Shown here piece by piece: positions 33,432-46,871 of a stretch of 64,000 nucleotides of DNA. Source of the stretch: Glycomyces salinus. Lineage in GTDB: Bacteria > Actinomycetota > Actinomycetes > Mycobacteriales > Micromonosporaceae. Below the pieces are notes generated by a model that searched no databases, was not told where the DNA came from, and saw only the letters and a program-made list of their open reading frames with translations. The position numbers were made by a program, and so were the translations under genes. The stretch lies in the NCBI RefSeq assembly GCF_016428645.1, contig NZ_JAELXW010000001.1:160026-224025 (forward strand). The letters are read 5' to 3'. The number at the start of each line of letters is the position of its first letter. Position 1 is the stretch's first letter.

Positions 33432-35459
33432 TCAACGGCCGCCGCGGCGGGCCGCCAGCCAGCGGTCGAAGTCCTCGGCGCTCATCGGCTTGGCGAAGTG
33501 CCAGCCCTGGGCTGCATCGCAGCCCCAGACCTCGAGCTGCTTGCGCACCTTTTCGTCCTCGACGCCCTCGGCGACGACGTCGATGTCCAGGGCGCGGCCC
33601 AGGTCGATGGTGGAGGAGACGATCGCGGCGTTGTCGGAGTCCTCGACCAGGGTGGTCACGAACATCCGGTCGATCTTGATCTCGGTGACCGGCAGGCGCC
33701 GCAGATGCTGCATGGACGAGAATCCGGTCCCGAAGTCGTCGAGGCTGATGCCCAGCCCCAGGTCGGCCAGGCGCTCGACGTTGTCGACCACCCGGCGGGG
33801 GTCGGCCATGAGCGCGCTCTCGGTGATCTCGAGCTGGAGCCTGGTCGCGTCCACCCCGTATTCGCGCATCCGCTCGGTCACGTATTCGGTGAAGTCCGGG
33901 GACTGGAGGTCGCGGACGCTGACGTTGACGGCCATCCGCAGGTCGTAGCCGGACTCGTGCCACTTGCGGAGCTGGAGCAGGGCGATGTCGACGACGCGTT
34001 CGGTGAGCATCCGCATCACCGACGAGTGCTCGGCGGTCGCGATGATCTCGGAGGGGTTGACCATCCCGCGGACGGGGTGGTGGTAGCGCAGGAGCGCCTC
34101 GGCGCCCAGGACCTTCTCGGTCCGGAGGCAGACCTGCGGCTGGTAGAAGAGGTTGATGCCCGGCGAGTCGGGGGCGTCGAGGGCGCGGCGCAGGTCGCCC
34201 AGGAGCATCAGCCGCTCCGGCGAGTGGTGGTCGAACTCGGGGGCGTAGCGGGCGAAGCTGGCCGCGCGCTTCTTCGACTCGTCCATGGCGATGTCGGCGT
34301 GGCGGAAGAGGGTGCGGAAGTCCTCGCCGTCCTCGGGGAAGACGGCGATGCCCACCGAGCCGTCGACCTCGATGCTCACGTCGTCGACGACGATCGGCCG
34401 GTCGAGCCGGGCGCGGATCTCGCGGGCGCACGCCATCGGGTCGTCCATGCCCTCCAGCTCGCTCCAGACGAAGCCGAACTCGTCGCCGCCGAGCCGGGCG
34501 ATCTCCTTGCCAGGCGGCTTGTCGGCGGAGAAGCGGCGGGCCAGTTCGACCAGCAGCTTGTCGCCGACGTCGTGGCCGAGCGCCGAGTTGACGTCGGCGA
34601 ATCGGTCGAGGTCGAGGACCAGGACGGCCACGGAGGTGCCGGTCTCGGTGCCGTCGAGGATCTTGTCGTCGACGACCTGCTCGAAGCCCTTGCGGTTGAG
34701 CAGGCCGGTCACCGGGTCGAGCTCGGCCTCCCGCTCGCGGTCGGCGGCGGTCTGGAGGATGCGGTAGACGCTGAATATGGGGATCGCCGAGACCGCGACC
34801 AGCCACCAGGAGGACATGGCGGCGGTCGCCATGATCGGGGCGATCGCGACCTGGGTCGCGCGCAGCGTCCACTCGCTCTTGCCCCACTGCCAGGCCAGAT
34901 CGAGCCACGAATCGCCCGAGCGGAGGCCGGCCCTGATGGCAACGAGGCTCCAGCTGGTGACCGTCCAGGCCGTGCCGGCGGCCAGGAGGCCGAGGAGCTC
35001 GGTCAGGGTGCCGCCCCACGCCGCGCCGCCTGCGATGGCGTTCCAGACCACCCAGGCGACGCACAGGGCCGCGCCCTGCTGGGAGACGTTGAAGATCGAC
35101 CGCCAGATCGAGGCGCTGAGCTGGGCCATCAGCAAGAAGAGCGCCGCGGATTGGACGATCAGCGCCGGCAGGAAGCCCCAGGTGACCATCGTGGCGAGGG
35201 AGTAGACGAGGTAGATGGAGGCGGCCGGGGACATCCACAGCCCGCCCCAGCGGGTGGGGCGCAGCTCGGCGATCAGCGCGAGCCCAGCGGTGAGCCAGAA
35301 GGCGAAGGGCACGTTGAACCAGCCTCCGGCGGGTGAGCCCGCTGAGGCCGTGATCGCGACCGATGCCGCGACCGTGCCCACGGCGACGCCCGCCATGAAG
35401 CCGTAGTACCGGCCCGGATGCTCTCGAGGCGCAGTGTTGCGCATGAGCGTCGTGGCCAT
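33432..35459 (-). CDS. Membrane GGDEF-EAL cyclic-di-GMP protein
   Basis: Protein of 675 aa: seven or eight membrane helices (about 20-230, MASE-like), a GGDEF domain with an intact LGGDEFGFVW active site, then an EAL domain with EALLRYHHP, DDFGTGFSSMQHLR and VAEGVED. Both catalytic signatures look intact, so it may make and degrade c-di-GMP, or one activity may be conditional. The start is ATG 35459 with GGGAGGAG upstream. In actinomycetes c-di-GMP governs development through BldD. The membrane sensor domain has no recognised ligand. Confidence 0.92.
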   Translation of the reverse strand: MATTLMRNTAPREHPGRYYGFMAGVAVGTVAASVAITASAGSPAGGWFNVPFAFWLTAGLALIAELRPTRWGGLWMSPAASIYLVYSLATMVTWGFLPALIVQSAALFLLMAQLSASIWRSIFNVSQQGAALCVAWVVWNAIAGGAAWGGTLTELLGLLAAGTAWTVTSWSLVAIRAGLRSGDSWLDLAWQWGKSEWTLRATQVAIAPIMATAAMSSWWLVAVSAIPIFSVYRILQTAADREREAELDPVTGLLNRKGFEQVVDDKILDGTETGTSVAVLVLDLDRFADVNSALGHDVGDKLLVELARRFSADKPPGKEIARLGGDEFGFVWSELEGMDDPMACAREIRARLDRPIVVDDVSIEVDGSVGIAVFPEDGEDFRTLFRHADIAMDESKKRAASFARYAPEFDHHSPERLMLLGDLRRALDAPDSPGINLFYQPQVCLRTEKVLGAEALLRYHHPVRGMVNPSEIIATAEHSSVMRMLTERVVDIALLQLRKWHESGYDLRMAVNVSVRDLQSPDFTEYVTERMREYGVDATRLQLEITESALMADPRRVVDNVERLADLGLGISLDDFGTGFSSMQHLRRLPVTEIKIDRMFVTTLVEDSDNAAIVSSTIDLGRALDIDVVAEGVEDEKVRKQLEVWGCDAAQGWHFAKPMSAEDFDRWLAARRGGR

Positions 35460-35793
35460 ATCGCTCCTCCCACTGCCACACCGTCCAAGGCGACGCGCCA
35501 GAATCACCGTTGATCGGCTGTGGCCGACTCCTCTGTCATATCGCGATTTGCGCTCCCAGACAACGCTGGCGGCACAAGCGGCACAGTTGTCACCAGGTGC
35601 GACATGCCCGTGACAGAAACCGTTCTCCAGGCCGCCGCGGCCGAGTCGCACGCGAAGACCGCATAGTTCCAGACCCCTTCCAGTGAGCGGAATCGACCGG
35701 GCGTGACGGATTGAGGCGGTTCCACGGATCGACTCTGCCCGGTACTAACGAACCGAACCCCCTCGCCGAATACGGATCGTTATGCATTTGTGA
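35460..35793. other. Upstream region of the GGDEF-EAL gene
   Basis: 334 nt between the GGDEF-EAL start and the ligA stop. It contains the promoter at 35535-35563 and a large inverted repeat ACCGGGC/GCCCGGT enclosing about 34 nt (35696-35743). I see no ORF worth calling and none of the conserved landmarks of a c-di-GMP riboswitch. Confidence 0.4.
35535..35563 (-). promoter_or_regulatory. Promoter of the GGDEF-EAL gene
   Basis: Minus-strand TTGTCT (35563-35558), a 17-nt spacer and TATGAC (35540-35535). It would give a 5' UTR of about 70 nt ahead of ATG 35459. Confidence 0.5.
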
Positions 35794-39589
<3,796 letters not shown>

Positions 39590-39607
39590 GAACTTCACCT
39601 CCCGAGG

Positions 39608-39678
39608 CCGGGCCGCGCGGCCGACCGTCCCCCTCCGCGACGCATCCGAGCGGAGAATGGCACGGTCGCGCGGCCCGG
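39608..39678 (+). terminator. Terminator after the phoX-like gene
   Basis: Long hairpin with arms CCGGGCCGCGCG/CGCGCGGCCCGG and an extra ACCGT/ACGGT pairing inside, followed by TTTGTT. It begins 19 nt after the stop codon. Confidence 0.7.
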
Positions 39679-39704
39679 TTTGTTCGGCGCCGCTATTTCA
39701 CCGG

Positions 39705-39748
39705 GTGATGAATTCGCGTGGTACATTGAATTCATCACTCAATGAATT
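39705..39748 (+). promoter_or_regulatory. TetR-type operators overlapping the efflux-operon promoter
   Basis: Two nested palindromes. GTGATGAATTC-N12-GAATTCATCAC (perfect 11-bp arms, 39705-39738) encloses a TACATT -10 candidate (39722-39727). AATTCAT-N6-ATGAATT (39729-39748) shares its left arm. They lie just before the ABC ATPase gene whose operon ends with a TetR gene, so autoregulation is likely. Confidence 0.7.
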
Positions 39749-39761
39749 AACGGAGGCTTCC

Positions 39762-40511
39762 ATGCCACCAACCGACCCCGATCGCTCACCGAGCCCGCCC
39801 GCCGTCGCCGTCGACCGCCTGGAGGTCGACCGCGGAGGCAGACCGGTGCTCAGCGGGCTGTCCACCACCGTCCCCGCCGGAACCGTCACCGGCATCCTGG
39901 GCCCCTCGGGCTCGGGCAAGACCACGCTCATCCGCTCCATCGTCGGCACCCAGAAGATCAAGTCCGGGACCGTGACGGTGCTGGGCGAGCCGGCCGGCTC
40001 GAAGCGGCTGCGCCGCAGCGTCGCCTACGTCACCCAGGACGCATCGATCTATCCCGACCTCAGCGTCAGGTCGAACGTCTCATACTTCGCCGCCCTCTAC
40101 GGTCGGAACCGCGCCGCCGCCATGGCCGCGATCGAGAGCGTCGGCATGGGCGAGTTCGCCGGGCGCCTGGCCGGGAACCTCTCCGGCGGCCAGAAGACCC
40201 GCACCTCCCTGGCGTGCGCGCTGGTGTGCGAGCCGGAGGTGCTGGTCCTCGACGAGCCGACCGTGGGTCTCGACCCGGTCATCCGCGACGAGCTCTGGGG
40301 CCGGTTCCGGGACCTCGCGAGCGCCGGGAAGACCCTGCTGGTCTCCAGCCACGTCATGGACGAGGCCGAGCGCTGCGACCGGCTCCTGCTGCTGCGCGAG
40401 GGCGTCTTCATCGCCGACGACACCCCCGGCGACCTGCGGGCGGCCACCGGAACCGACAACCTGGAAGCGGCCTTCCTGCACCTGATCCGCGAACTGCAGA
40501 AGGCAGGCTGA
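39762..40511 (+). CDS. ABC-2-type efflux ATP-binding protein
   Basis: ATPase of 249 aa with Walker A GPSGSGKT (47-54), signature LSGGQKTR (140-147), Walker B VLVLDEPTVGLDP and an H-loop in SSHVMDEAERCD. It is of the drug/antibiotic or daunorubicin-type exporter class. ATG 39762 is preceded by CGGAGG; the frame stays open upstream without protein-like content. It is followed after 1 nt by the permease gene. Likely drug or toxic-lipid export, de-repressed when the TetR protein binds ligand. Confidence 0.93.
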   Translation: MPPTDPDRSPSPPAVAVDRLEVDRGGRPVLSGLSTTVPAGTVTGILGPSGSGKTTLIRSIVGTQKIKSGTVTVLGEPAGSKRLRRSVAYVTQDASIYPDLSVRSNVSYFAALYGRNRAAAMAAIESVGMGEFAGRLAGNLSGGQKTRTSLACALVCEPEVLVLDEPTVGLDPVIRDELWGRFRDLASAGKTLLVSSHVMDEAERCDRLLLLREGVFIADDTPGDLRAATGTDNLEAAFLHLIRELQKAG

Positions 40512-40512
40512 G

Positions 40513-41247
40513 ATGTCCCTGCGAATAACCTTCATCACCGCCGGGCGCATCCTGCGGCAACTGCTCAACGACAGGCGCACCGTAGTCCTGATCCTGGCCG
40601 TGCCGAGCCTGATCATCGCGCTGATGAGCGCGATCTTCGACGATGAGCGGATCTTCAATTCGATCGGGCTGATCCTGCTGGCGTTCTTCCCGTTCATGCT
40701 GATGTTCATGGTCACCTCCATCACGCTGCTGCGCGAGCGCACCGGCGGGACCCTGGAACGGCTCATGACCACCCCGACCGCCAAGCTCGACCTCGTCGGC
40801 GGCTACGCGATCGCCTTCGGGCTGGCGGCCGCCGCCCAGACGACCATCGCCGGAGCCGTCGCGTTCCTGTTCCTGGGCCTGGAGACCGCCGGGCCGGTCT
40901 GGGCGGTGTTCCTCATCGCGATCGTCACCTCGCTGCTCGGCATGGCGTTGGGCCTGCTCGTGTCCGCGTTCGCGACCACCGAGTTCCAGGCCGTCCAGTT
41001 CATGCCGGTCATCGTGGTCCCGCAGCTGCTGCTGTGCGGGCTGATCTGGCCGAGGGAGCAGATGGCGGGGTGGCTGCAGGGGGTCTCGGACGTCCTGCCG
41101 CTCACGTACGCCGTCGAGGCCCTCGGCGAGGTCCGGGTCAGCTCCGATATCACCGGGGCCATGTGGACCGATCTCGGCATCGTCGCCGGTGCGCTGCTCA
41201 TCGCAGCCGCGCTCGGGGCCGCCACGCTGCGGCGGCGGACCGGTTAG
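40513..41247 (+). CDS. ABC-2-type efflux permease
   Basis: Permease of 244 aa with six membrane helices and the ABC-2 motif TLLRERTGGTLERLMTTPT between helices 2 and 3. It forms the export channel for the preceding ATPase. Its TAG stop lies inside a possible -10 box for the following TetR gene. Confidence 0.92.
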   Translation: MSLRITFITAGRILRQLLNDRRTVVLILAVPSLIIALMSAIFDDERIFNSIGLILLAFFPFMLMFMVTSITLLRERTGGTLERLMTTPTAKLDLVGGYAIAFGLAAAAQTTIAGAVAFLFLGLETAGPVWAVFLIAIVTSLLGMALGLLVSAFATTEFQAVQFMPVIVVPQLLLCGLIWPREQMAGWLQGVSDVLPLTYAVEALGEVRVSSDITGAMWTDLGIVAGALLIAAALGAATLRRRTG

Positions 41248-41257
41248 GGTTTCGCTC

Positions 41258-41872
41258 GTGGCCAGAGCAAAGCGAAGCGGACGGCGGTCAGGCAAGCCCG
41301 ACACCAGATCGGAGATCCTGTCCGCCGCCCGGACCCTGTTCGCGGCCGAGGGCTTCGAATCGGTCAGCATGCGGCGCATCGCTTCGGAGGCCGGAGTCGA
41401 CCCCTCGCTGATCCACCACTACTTCGGTTCGAAGGACGACCTGTTCATGGCGTCGATCGAGCTGCCGGTCGACCCCGGCGTCGAGATCGAGGCGGCCCTG
41501 AAGGGCAATGACATCGAGGGCGCCGGAGCACGGCTGATGCGCGCCTTCGCCGCCATCTGGGACGGCCCCCACCACGACAAGATGATCGCCGCGGTGCGCA
41601 CGATGCTCTCCAAGCCGGGCATGACACTCGGGATGAAGCACATCTTCCAGCACCGCATCGTCACCACGATAGAGCGCACCCTCGGCGACCAGATCGACCA
41701 CGTGAACCTGCGCGCGAACTTCGTCGCGACGCAGATCTTCGGCCTGGTCGTGGTGCGCTACGTCCTCGAACTCGAGCCGCTCACCTCGATGACCGTGGAC
41801 GAACTGGCCGAGACCATCGGCCCCACCGTCGACCGGTACCTGACGATGCCGGTCGAGCACCTCGAGCGCTAG
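41258..41872 (+). CDS. TetR-family transcriptional regulator
   Basis: Regulator of 204 aa with a basic N-terminus, the TetR helix-turn-helix (ILSAARTLFAAEGFESVSMR, IASEAGVDPSLIHHYFGSKD) and a helical ligand domain. The start is GTG 41258, preceded by TAGGGT at 7 nt, suggesting an additional leaderless promoter besides cotranscription with the pump. It probably represses the pump operon through the operators at 39705-39748. It overlaps the convergent VIT gene by 4 nt. Confidence 0.9.
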   Translation: MARAKRSGRRSGKPDTRSEILSAARTLFAAEGFESVSMRRIASEAGVDPSLIHHYFGSKDDLFMASIELPVDPGVEIEAALKGNDIEGAGARLMRAFAAIWDGPHHDKMIAAVRTMLSKPGMTLGMKHIFQHRIVTTIERTLGDQIDHVNLRANFVATQIFGLVVVRYVLELEPLTSMTVDELAETIGPTVDRYLTMPVEHLER

Positions 41873-42591
41873 CCGGTCGCGACGCCGAAGACCGTACCGA
41901 CCGAGTAGGTCACCAGCATGGTCGCCGCACCCACGGCCATGACCCTCAGCGCCGCCCGCAGGGCCGGCGCGCCCCCGAGCCTCGCCGAGGTGACACCGGT
42001 GAACGCCAGCGCCGCCAAGACCGCCGCGGCGCATCCCCACACGCGCACTCCGATCGGGAGCAGCCCGATCGCCAGGAGCGGCAGCAGGGCCCCGCAGGTG
42101 AAGCTGATGAACGACGACAGGGCCGCCTGCCAAGGACTGGTCAGCCGTCCCGGGTCGAGCCCGAACTCGATCTCGGAGTGGGCCCGCAACGGGTCGGATT
42201 CGGACAGCTCTCGGGCGACCAGGCGGGCCGTCTCCTCCGACAGTCCCCGCGACCGGAGGTTCCCTCTGAGTTCCTCCTCCGCGGCGGCCGGGTCGTCGAG
42301 CAGTTCCCGTCGCTCGGCGTCCACCAGTGTGGACTCGGTGTCGCGCTGGGTCGAGACCGAGGCGTACTCGCCGCCGGCCATCGACAGGGCCCCGGCGGTC
42401 AGGCCCGCCAGACCCGAAACGACGATGGTGGCGCGGTCGGCGGTCGCCCCGGCGACGCCGATGACGATCCCGGCGGTGGAGACGATGCCGTCGTTGGCGC
42501 CGAGCACCCCGGCGCGCAGCCAGTTGAGCCGGCTGCCCAGCTCCCCCGGTCCGAGTTCCTCGTCCTTGCTCACCGGCCAAGTGAACCACAT
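41869..42591 (-). CDS. VIT1/CCC1-family transporter
   Basis: Membrane protein of 240 aa of the vacuolar iron transporter family. It has the N-terminal LRAGVLGANDGIVSTAGIVIG signature and GALSMAGGEYASVSTQRDTE, then an acidic cytoplasmic segment (about 90-150, metal-binding in VIT1) and three C-terminal helices. Family members move Fe2+ or Mn2+ by proton exchange; in bacteria the role is probably detoxification. Ribosome-binding site GGGAGG precedes ATG 42591. Confidence 0.88.
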   Translation of the reverse strand: MWFTWPVSKDEELGPGELGSRLNWLRAGVLGANDGIVSTAGIVIGVAGATADRATIVVSGLAGLTAGALSMAGGEYASVSTQRDTESTLVDAERRELLDDPAAAEEELRGNLRSRGLSEETARLVARELSESDPLRAHSEIEFGLDPGRLTSPWQAALSSFISFTCGALLPLLAIGLLPIGVRVWGCAAAVLAALAFTGVTSARLGGAPALRAALRVMAVGAATMLVTYSVGTVFGVATG

Positions 42592-42734
42592 TCGGCCTCC
42601 CGGAGACCGTCGTTGGAGGGAAGCGGCTTGCCCCCGGAGGAATCGAGGATCACTCGGATCGTTCGATTTTCGAGATAATCTGGCGCTACGAGGCGCTTCC
42701 GAGCAGACGGCCTGGACGGTCCTACATGATCAGT

Positions 42735-42763
42735 TTGTCTTTTTCGTTGCGGCCGAATAAGTT
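42735..42763 (+). promoter_or_regulatory. Promoter of the sulfotransferase-like gene
   Basis: TTGTCT (42735-42740), a 17-nt spacer and TAAGTT (42758-42763), ending 6 nt before ATG 42770. This suggests a leaderless transcript; there is no ribosome-binding site in the 6 nt. Confidence 0.5.
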
Positions 42764-42769
42764 CGGTGA

Positions 42770-43414
42770 ATGATGCGAGTAATCGGCGCGGGATTGCCGC
42801 GCACCGGGACCATGACCCTCAAGAACGCGCTCGAGACCCTCCTGGGAGCGCCCTGCCACCATATGGCCGAGGTGTTCGGGCGCGCCGACATCGACGTGCC
42901 CGCCTTCCAGGCCGCGCTCGACGGCGACTCCATCGACTGGAGGCGGCACTTCGACGGCTACGCGGCCGTCGTCGACTGGCCCGGCTCGGCGTTCTACGCC
43001 GAACTGGCCGAGGCGTTCCCCGACGCGGTGGTCGTGCTGTCGGTCCGCGAGAGCTTCGATGCCTGGTGGACCAGCATGAACAACACCGTCCTCCCGCGCT
43101 TCCGGGATCCGAATGTCCCCGGCGGCGAGGCGTGGGGCCGTATGATCCAGGGCATCTGGGACAAGACCTTCCACGGCGCCGCGCAGGACGAACCGGCCGC
43201 CGTCGAGGCCGAGTACGACCGGTATCTGGAGCGCGTGCGCGCCACGGTCCCGGCCGGGCGCCTCGTCGAGTTCGTCACCGGCGCCGGTTGGGAGCCGCTG
43301 GCCGCGGCGCTGGACGTCCCGGTGCCCGACGAGCCGTTCCCGCACCTGAACTCCAGCCGGGACTTCGCCAAGACCCTCGACGAGGCCAAGCGGGAGCACG
43401 GCGTCGAACCGTAG
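42770..43414 (+). CDS. Sulfotransferase-like family protein
   Basis: Protein of 214 aa. The N-terminal GAGLPRTGTMTLKNALETL is the 5'-phosphosulfate loop of the Sulfotransfer_4 (PF17784) family, and VVVLSVRESFDAWWTSMNN is the second PAPS-binding region. RDFAKTLDEAKREHG closes the protein. Acceptor unknown. ATG 42770 and ATG 42773 are both possible. Its stop is 10 nt from that of the convergent methionine synthase-like gene. Confidence 0.85.
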   Translation: MMRVIGAGLPRTGTMTLKNALETLLGAPCHHMAEVFGRADIDVPAFQAALDGDSIDWRRHFDGYAAVVDWPGSAFYAELAEAFPDAVVVLSVRESFDAWWTSMNNTVLPRFRDPNVPGGEAWGRMIQGIWDKTFHGAAQDEPAAVEAEYDRYLERVRATVPAGRLVEFVTGAGWEPLAAALDVPVPDEPFPHLNSSRDFAKTLDEAKREHGVEP

Positions 43415-43423
43415 GATCGCCGG

Positions 43424-44428
43424 TCAGCCGTGGAGCCGCCTGGCGGCTTCGCGGCAGGCTTCCATCGCCGCGCGGGCGTAGTCCGGGCTCGCCCCGGCCA
43501 TGCCGCACGCGGTCGTGACGCTCACCTGCCGCGGCAGGGCCTGCGGATCGAATCCGAGCCGGCTCCACAGGCCCGTGATGCGCTCAGCCGCCTCCTCGGC
43601 CAGGTCGGGTCGGGGCTCGCCGACGGACGGGACGGCCCCGGCGATGAGGCGTCCGCCGCCGTCGAGGTACTCCCCGATCTCGTCGAGCGCGGCCGCGTCG
43701 TCGAGGTCGATCAGGGTCAGATCGAGTCCGACCGCCCCGGCCCCGGCCTCGGCCAGCAGCCGCAGCGGGACGCCGGGGGCGCAGCAGTGGACGACGACCG
43801 GCACTCCCACGCCGTCGACGACCTCGCGGAGCCGGTCGCGGGCGTCCTCGCCGCGGACGCGGCGGTAGTAGTGGAGCCCGGACTCGGTCTTGATCCGGGC
43901 CGCCAGCGCGGCCGGGAGCGAGGGTTCGTCCAGCTGGAGCGACAGGCGCGCCCGCGGCAGCCGGGCCTGCGCGGCGGCCGCGAATCCGCGCAGCCCCTCG
44001 GTCAGCGAGGCGGTGAGGTCGGCCACCGCGCCGTGGTCGGCGATCATGGCCCCGCCGGTGCGGCGCCACAGATTGGCCGCGAGCGTCAGCGGGCCGACGG
44101 CGGTCAGCCTGACGGGCCCGGAGGTGGTGTCGGCGACTTCGTAGAGGGCGTCCAGGTCGCGTTCGAGGAAGTCGGCGGCGCGGCGGTCGTCGCGGCCGGG
44201 CCGGTCGGCGATCTGCCAGGCCGAGACCCACCGCTGCACCGGGATGCCCTCGAGGAACCGGGCGCCGCGCCCGATCATGTCGGCGCCGAGGCCGCGCTCG
44301 GGCAGCTCGGGCAGGTAGGGCCACTCGGGCGTCTCGCCGAAGACGACGCGGACCGCCTCGGCGATGTCGGTTCCCGGCAGGGAGCCGACGCCAGTGGCCA
44401 CGCCGGAGGGCAGGGCGTCCTCAGACAC
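43424..44428 (-). CDS. MetE C-terminal-like methionine synthase
   Basis: Protein of 334 aa resembling only the C-terminal catalytic half of cobalamin-independent methionine synthase. Zinc ligands are suggested by [11 protein letters not shown] and [15 protein letters not shown]; substrate-loop text is [13 protein letters not shown]. Such short MetE homologues occur in actinobacteria next to mnmA, as here. They may use a methyl donor other than methyltetrahydrofolate triglutamate; the true reaction is uncertain. Start GTG 44428 overlaps the mnmA stop by 8 nt, so the two are translated together. Confidence 0.8.
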   Translation of the reverse strand: MSEDALPSGVATGVGSLPGTDIAEAVRVVFGETPEWPYLPELPERGLGADMIGRGARFLEGIPVQRWVSAWQIADRPGRDDRRAADFLERDLDALYEVADTTSGPVRLTAVGPLTLAANLWRRTGGAMIADHGAVADLTASLTEGLRGFAAAAQARLPRARLSLQLDEPSLPAALAARIKTESGLHYYRRVRGEDARDRLREVVDGVGVPVVVHCCAPGVPLRLLAEAGAGAVGLDLTLIDLDDAAALDEIGEYLDGGGRLIAGAVPSVGEPRPDLAEEAAERITGLWSRLGFDPQALPRQVSVTTACGMAGASPDYARAAMEACREAARRLHG

Positions 44429-45548
44429 CGGCGGCCTCGCCGAAACTCGCGGGGACCTCGGTCCGCTCGGTCGAGTCGATGGTGCCGGAGGCCAGGACCG
44501 CGTCGCCGGCTTCGGCGTCGGGGTCGTAGACGACCAGGGCCTGTCCGGCGGCGACGCCGTAGGCGGGCCGGTGGAGCCGGGCGGTGAGCCCGTCGGCGTC
44601 GGCGGCGACGGTGGCCGGGTGGACCTGGCCGTGGGCGCGCAGCTGCACCTCGGCCTCGAACGGTCCGGTCCGCTCCTCGTCGAGCCAGACGGGGGCCGCG
44701 GTGCGGATGCGGTCGACCCGGAGCGCGTCGCGGGGCCCGACCTCGACCCGGTTGTCCACCGGGGTGATCGACAGGACGTAGCGGGGCTTGCCGTCCGCGG
44801 CGGGACGCCGCAGTCCCAGGCCGTGGCGCTGGCCGACGGTGAACTGGTGGGCGCCGTCGTGGCTGCCCAGGACCTCGCCGGTGCCGGAATCGACGATGTC
44901 GCCCTCCTCCGAACCGAGCCGGTTCTTGAGGAACCCGGAGGTGTCGCCGTCGGCGATGAAGCAGATGTCGTGGCTGTCGGGCTTGCGGGCCACGGCCAGG
45001 CCGCGCTCCTCAGCCTCGGCGCGCACCAGGTCCTTGGGGGTGTCGCCGAGCGGGAACATCGAGTGCGCGAGCTGGGCGGGCGTGAGGACACCCAGGACGT
45101 AGGACTGGTCCTTGCCTGGGTCTACGGCGCGGCGCAGCAGCCCGTCGGGGCCCTTCCGGGCGTAGTGGCCGGTGGCGACGGCGTCGAAGCCGAGGGCCAT
45201 GGCCCGGTCGAGGACGGCGGCGAACTTGATCTTCTCGTTGCAGCGCAGGCACGGGTTGGGGGTGCGCCCGGAGGCGTACTCGGCGTAGAAGTCCTCGACG
45301 ACGTCCTGGTGGAATCGTTCGGCCATGTCCCAGACGTAGAAGGGGATGCCGATGACGTCGGCGGCGCGTCGGGCGTCGCGGGAGTCCTCGATCGTGCAGC
45401 AGCCTCGGGCGCCGGTCCGGTAGGTCTGGGGGTTCTTGGACAGCGCGAGGTGCACGCCGGTGACGTCGTGCCCGGCCTCGACGGCCCGCGCGGCGGCGAC
45501 CGCCGAGTCGACTCCGCCGCTCATGGCGGCCAGTACTCGCAGTTTCAC
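44421..45548 (-). CDS. mnmA: tRNA-specific 2-thiouridylase MnmA
   Basis: Enzyme of 375 aa that thiolates U34 of tRNA Lys, Glu and Gln using persulfide sulfur. PP-loop [14 protein letters not shown] is at the N-terminus; catalytic cysteines lie in [12 protein letters not shown] and [18 protein letters not shown] 45548 is the start, with TAGAGT ending 7 nt upstream. Encoded between the cysteine desulfurase, the likely sulfur donor, and the MetE-like gene. Confidence 0.96.
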   Translation of the reverse strand: MKLRVLAAMSGGVDSAVAAARAVEAGHDVTGVHLALSKNPQTYRTGARGCCTIEDSRDARRAADVIGIPFYVWDMAERFHQDVVEDFYAEYASGRTPNPCLRCNEKIKFAAVLDRAMALGFDAVATGHYARKGPDGLLRRAVDPGKDQSYVLGVLTPAQLAHSMFPLGDTPKDLVRAEAEERGLAVARKPDSHDICFIADGDTSGFLKNRLGSEEGDIVDSGTGEVLGSHDGAHQFTVGQRHGLGLRRPAADGKPRYVLSITPVDNRVEVGPRDALRVDRIRTAAPVWLDEERTGPFEAEVQLRAHGQVHPATVAADADGLTARLHRPAYGVAAGQALVVYDPDAEAGDAVLASGTIDSTERTEVPASFGEAAGV

Positions 45549-45562
45549 GGGATCAACTCTAT

Positions 45563-46720
45563 CTAGGTGAGTCCGGCGGTCCTGGCCCGCTCGACCGCTT
45601 CGGGGAGGGCGTCCACGAGCGCGTCGACGTCGGCCTGGCCGCTGGACCAGCCGAGGGTGAACCGCAGGGAGGAGCGGGCGTTGTCCTCGCCGGTGCCCAT
45701 CGCGAGCAGCACGTGGGAGGGCTGGGCGATCCCGGCCGAGCACGCCGAGCCTGTGGCGCATTCGACACCGGTGGCGTCCAGGAGCATGAGGAGGGCGTCG
45801 CCTTCGCAGCCGGGGAAGGAGAAGTGGGCGTTGCCGGGCAGCCGGTCGTCGGGGTCGCCGTTGTATATGGCCTCGGGCACGGCCGCTCGCACGCGTTTGA
45901 CCAGGTCGTCGCGGAGCGCCGCGAGCCGCTCGGCCTCGGCTCGGCTGGTGGCGACCGCGTGGACGACGGCCTCGGCGAGCGCGGCGATGCCGGGGACGTC
46001 GAGGGTGCCGGAGCGGATCTCGCGCTCCTGGCCGCCGCCGTGCAGCAGCGGGGTGCACTCGGCGTCGCGGGTGAGCAGGAGCACGCCGACTCCGGCCGGG
46101 CCGCCGAGCTTGTGGCCCGAGAGGGCCAGGGAGGTGGCGCCGGAGGCGCTGAAGTCGACGGGGGCGTGGCCGACGGCCTGGACCGCGTCGGTGTGGACGG
46201 GGATGCCGTGGGGCGCGGCGAGGTCGACGATCTCGCGGATCGGCTGGAGGGTGCCGACCTCGTTGTTCGCCCACATGCAGGTGATAACGGTTACTTCCGA
46301 GGCGTGCGACTCGAGCAGTTCGGCGAGTCCGTCGACCTCCACGCGGCCGAGCTTGTCCACGCCCAGTTCGCTGACATCGGCACGCTCGTGGTCGCCGAGC
46401 CAGGCCACGGGGTCGGCGACCGCGTGGTGCTCGATCGCGGTGGTCACCACCCGGTTGCGGCCCTCGGAGCGCCGGGCCCAGTGGGTGCCCTTGAGCGCGA
46501 GGTTGTCGGCCTCGGTCCCCGAGCCGGTGAAGACGACCTCGCTGGGCCCCGCGCCGAGGGCGGCGGCGATGCGTTCGCGCGCTTCCTCGACGGTGCGGCG
46601 GGCAGCGCGGCCGGAAGCGTGGAGGGAGGATGCGTTGCCCAGTTCGCGGGCGGTCCGCACGTAGGCGTCAAGTGCCGCGGGGAGCATCGGTGTGGTGGCG
46701 GCGTGATCGAGATAGGCCAT
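45563..46720 (-). CDS. Cysteine desulfurase (IscS/NifS family)
   Basis: PLP enzyme of 385 aa producing enzyme-bound persulfide from cysteine. Motifs: [15 protein letters not shown] at the N-terminus, [15 protein letters not shown] lysine in [11 protein letters not shown], and the catalytic Cys in ATGSACSAG. Context (14 nt before mnmA) points to tRNA thiolation, with FeS assembly also possible. GGAAGG precedes ATG 46720. Confidence 0.94.
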   Translation of the reverse strand: MAYLDHAATTPMLPAALDAYVRTARELGNASSLHASGRAARRTVEEARERIAAALGAGPSEVVFTGSGTEADNLALKGTHWARRSEGRNRVVTTAIEHHAVADPVAWLGDHERADVSELGVDKLGRVEVDGLAELLESHASEVTVITCMWANNEVGTLQPIREIVDLAAPHGIPVHTDAVQAVGHAPVDFSASGATSLALSGHKLGGPAGVGVLLLTRDAECTPLLHGGGQEREIRSGTLDVPGIAALAEAVVHAVATSRAEAERLAALRDDLVKRVRAAVPEAIYNGDPDDRLPGNAHFSFPGCEGDALLMLLDATGVECATGSACSAGIAQPSHVLLAMGTGEDNARSSLRFTLGWSSGQADVDALVDALPEAVERARTAGLT

Positions 46721-46871
46721 GGCCCTTCCAGTCTACGGCGCTGTCGGCCGATGGCCACCGGCCTGGAACGCGCCTGGTCGCGTCCCTGCGTCAACGCGAT
46801 AGAATCTGACGAATCTTCGTACCGTTGCCGCCGCCCCACTGGCAGGGTCCTTTTAAAGGAAGTGTGTGCCG

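Noticed and set aside
35460..35793. c-di-GMP (GEMM) riboswitch upstream of the GGDEF-EAL gene
   Set aside because: The conserved GEMM core elements were not found on either strand.
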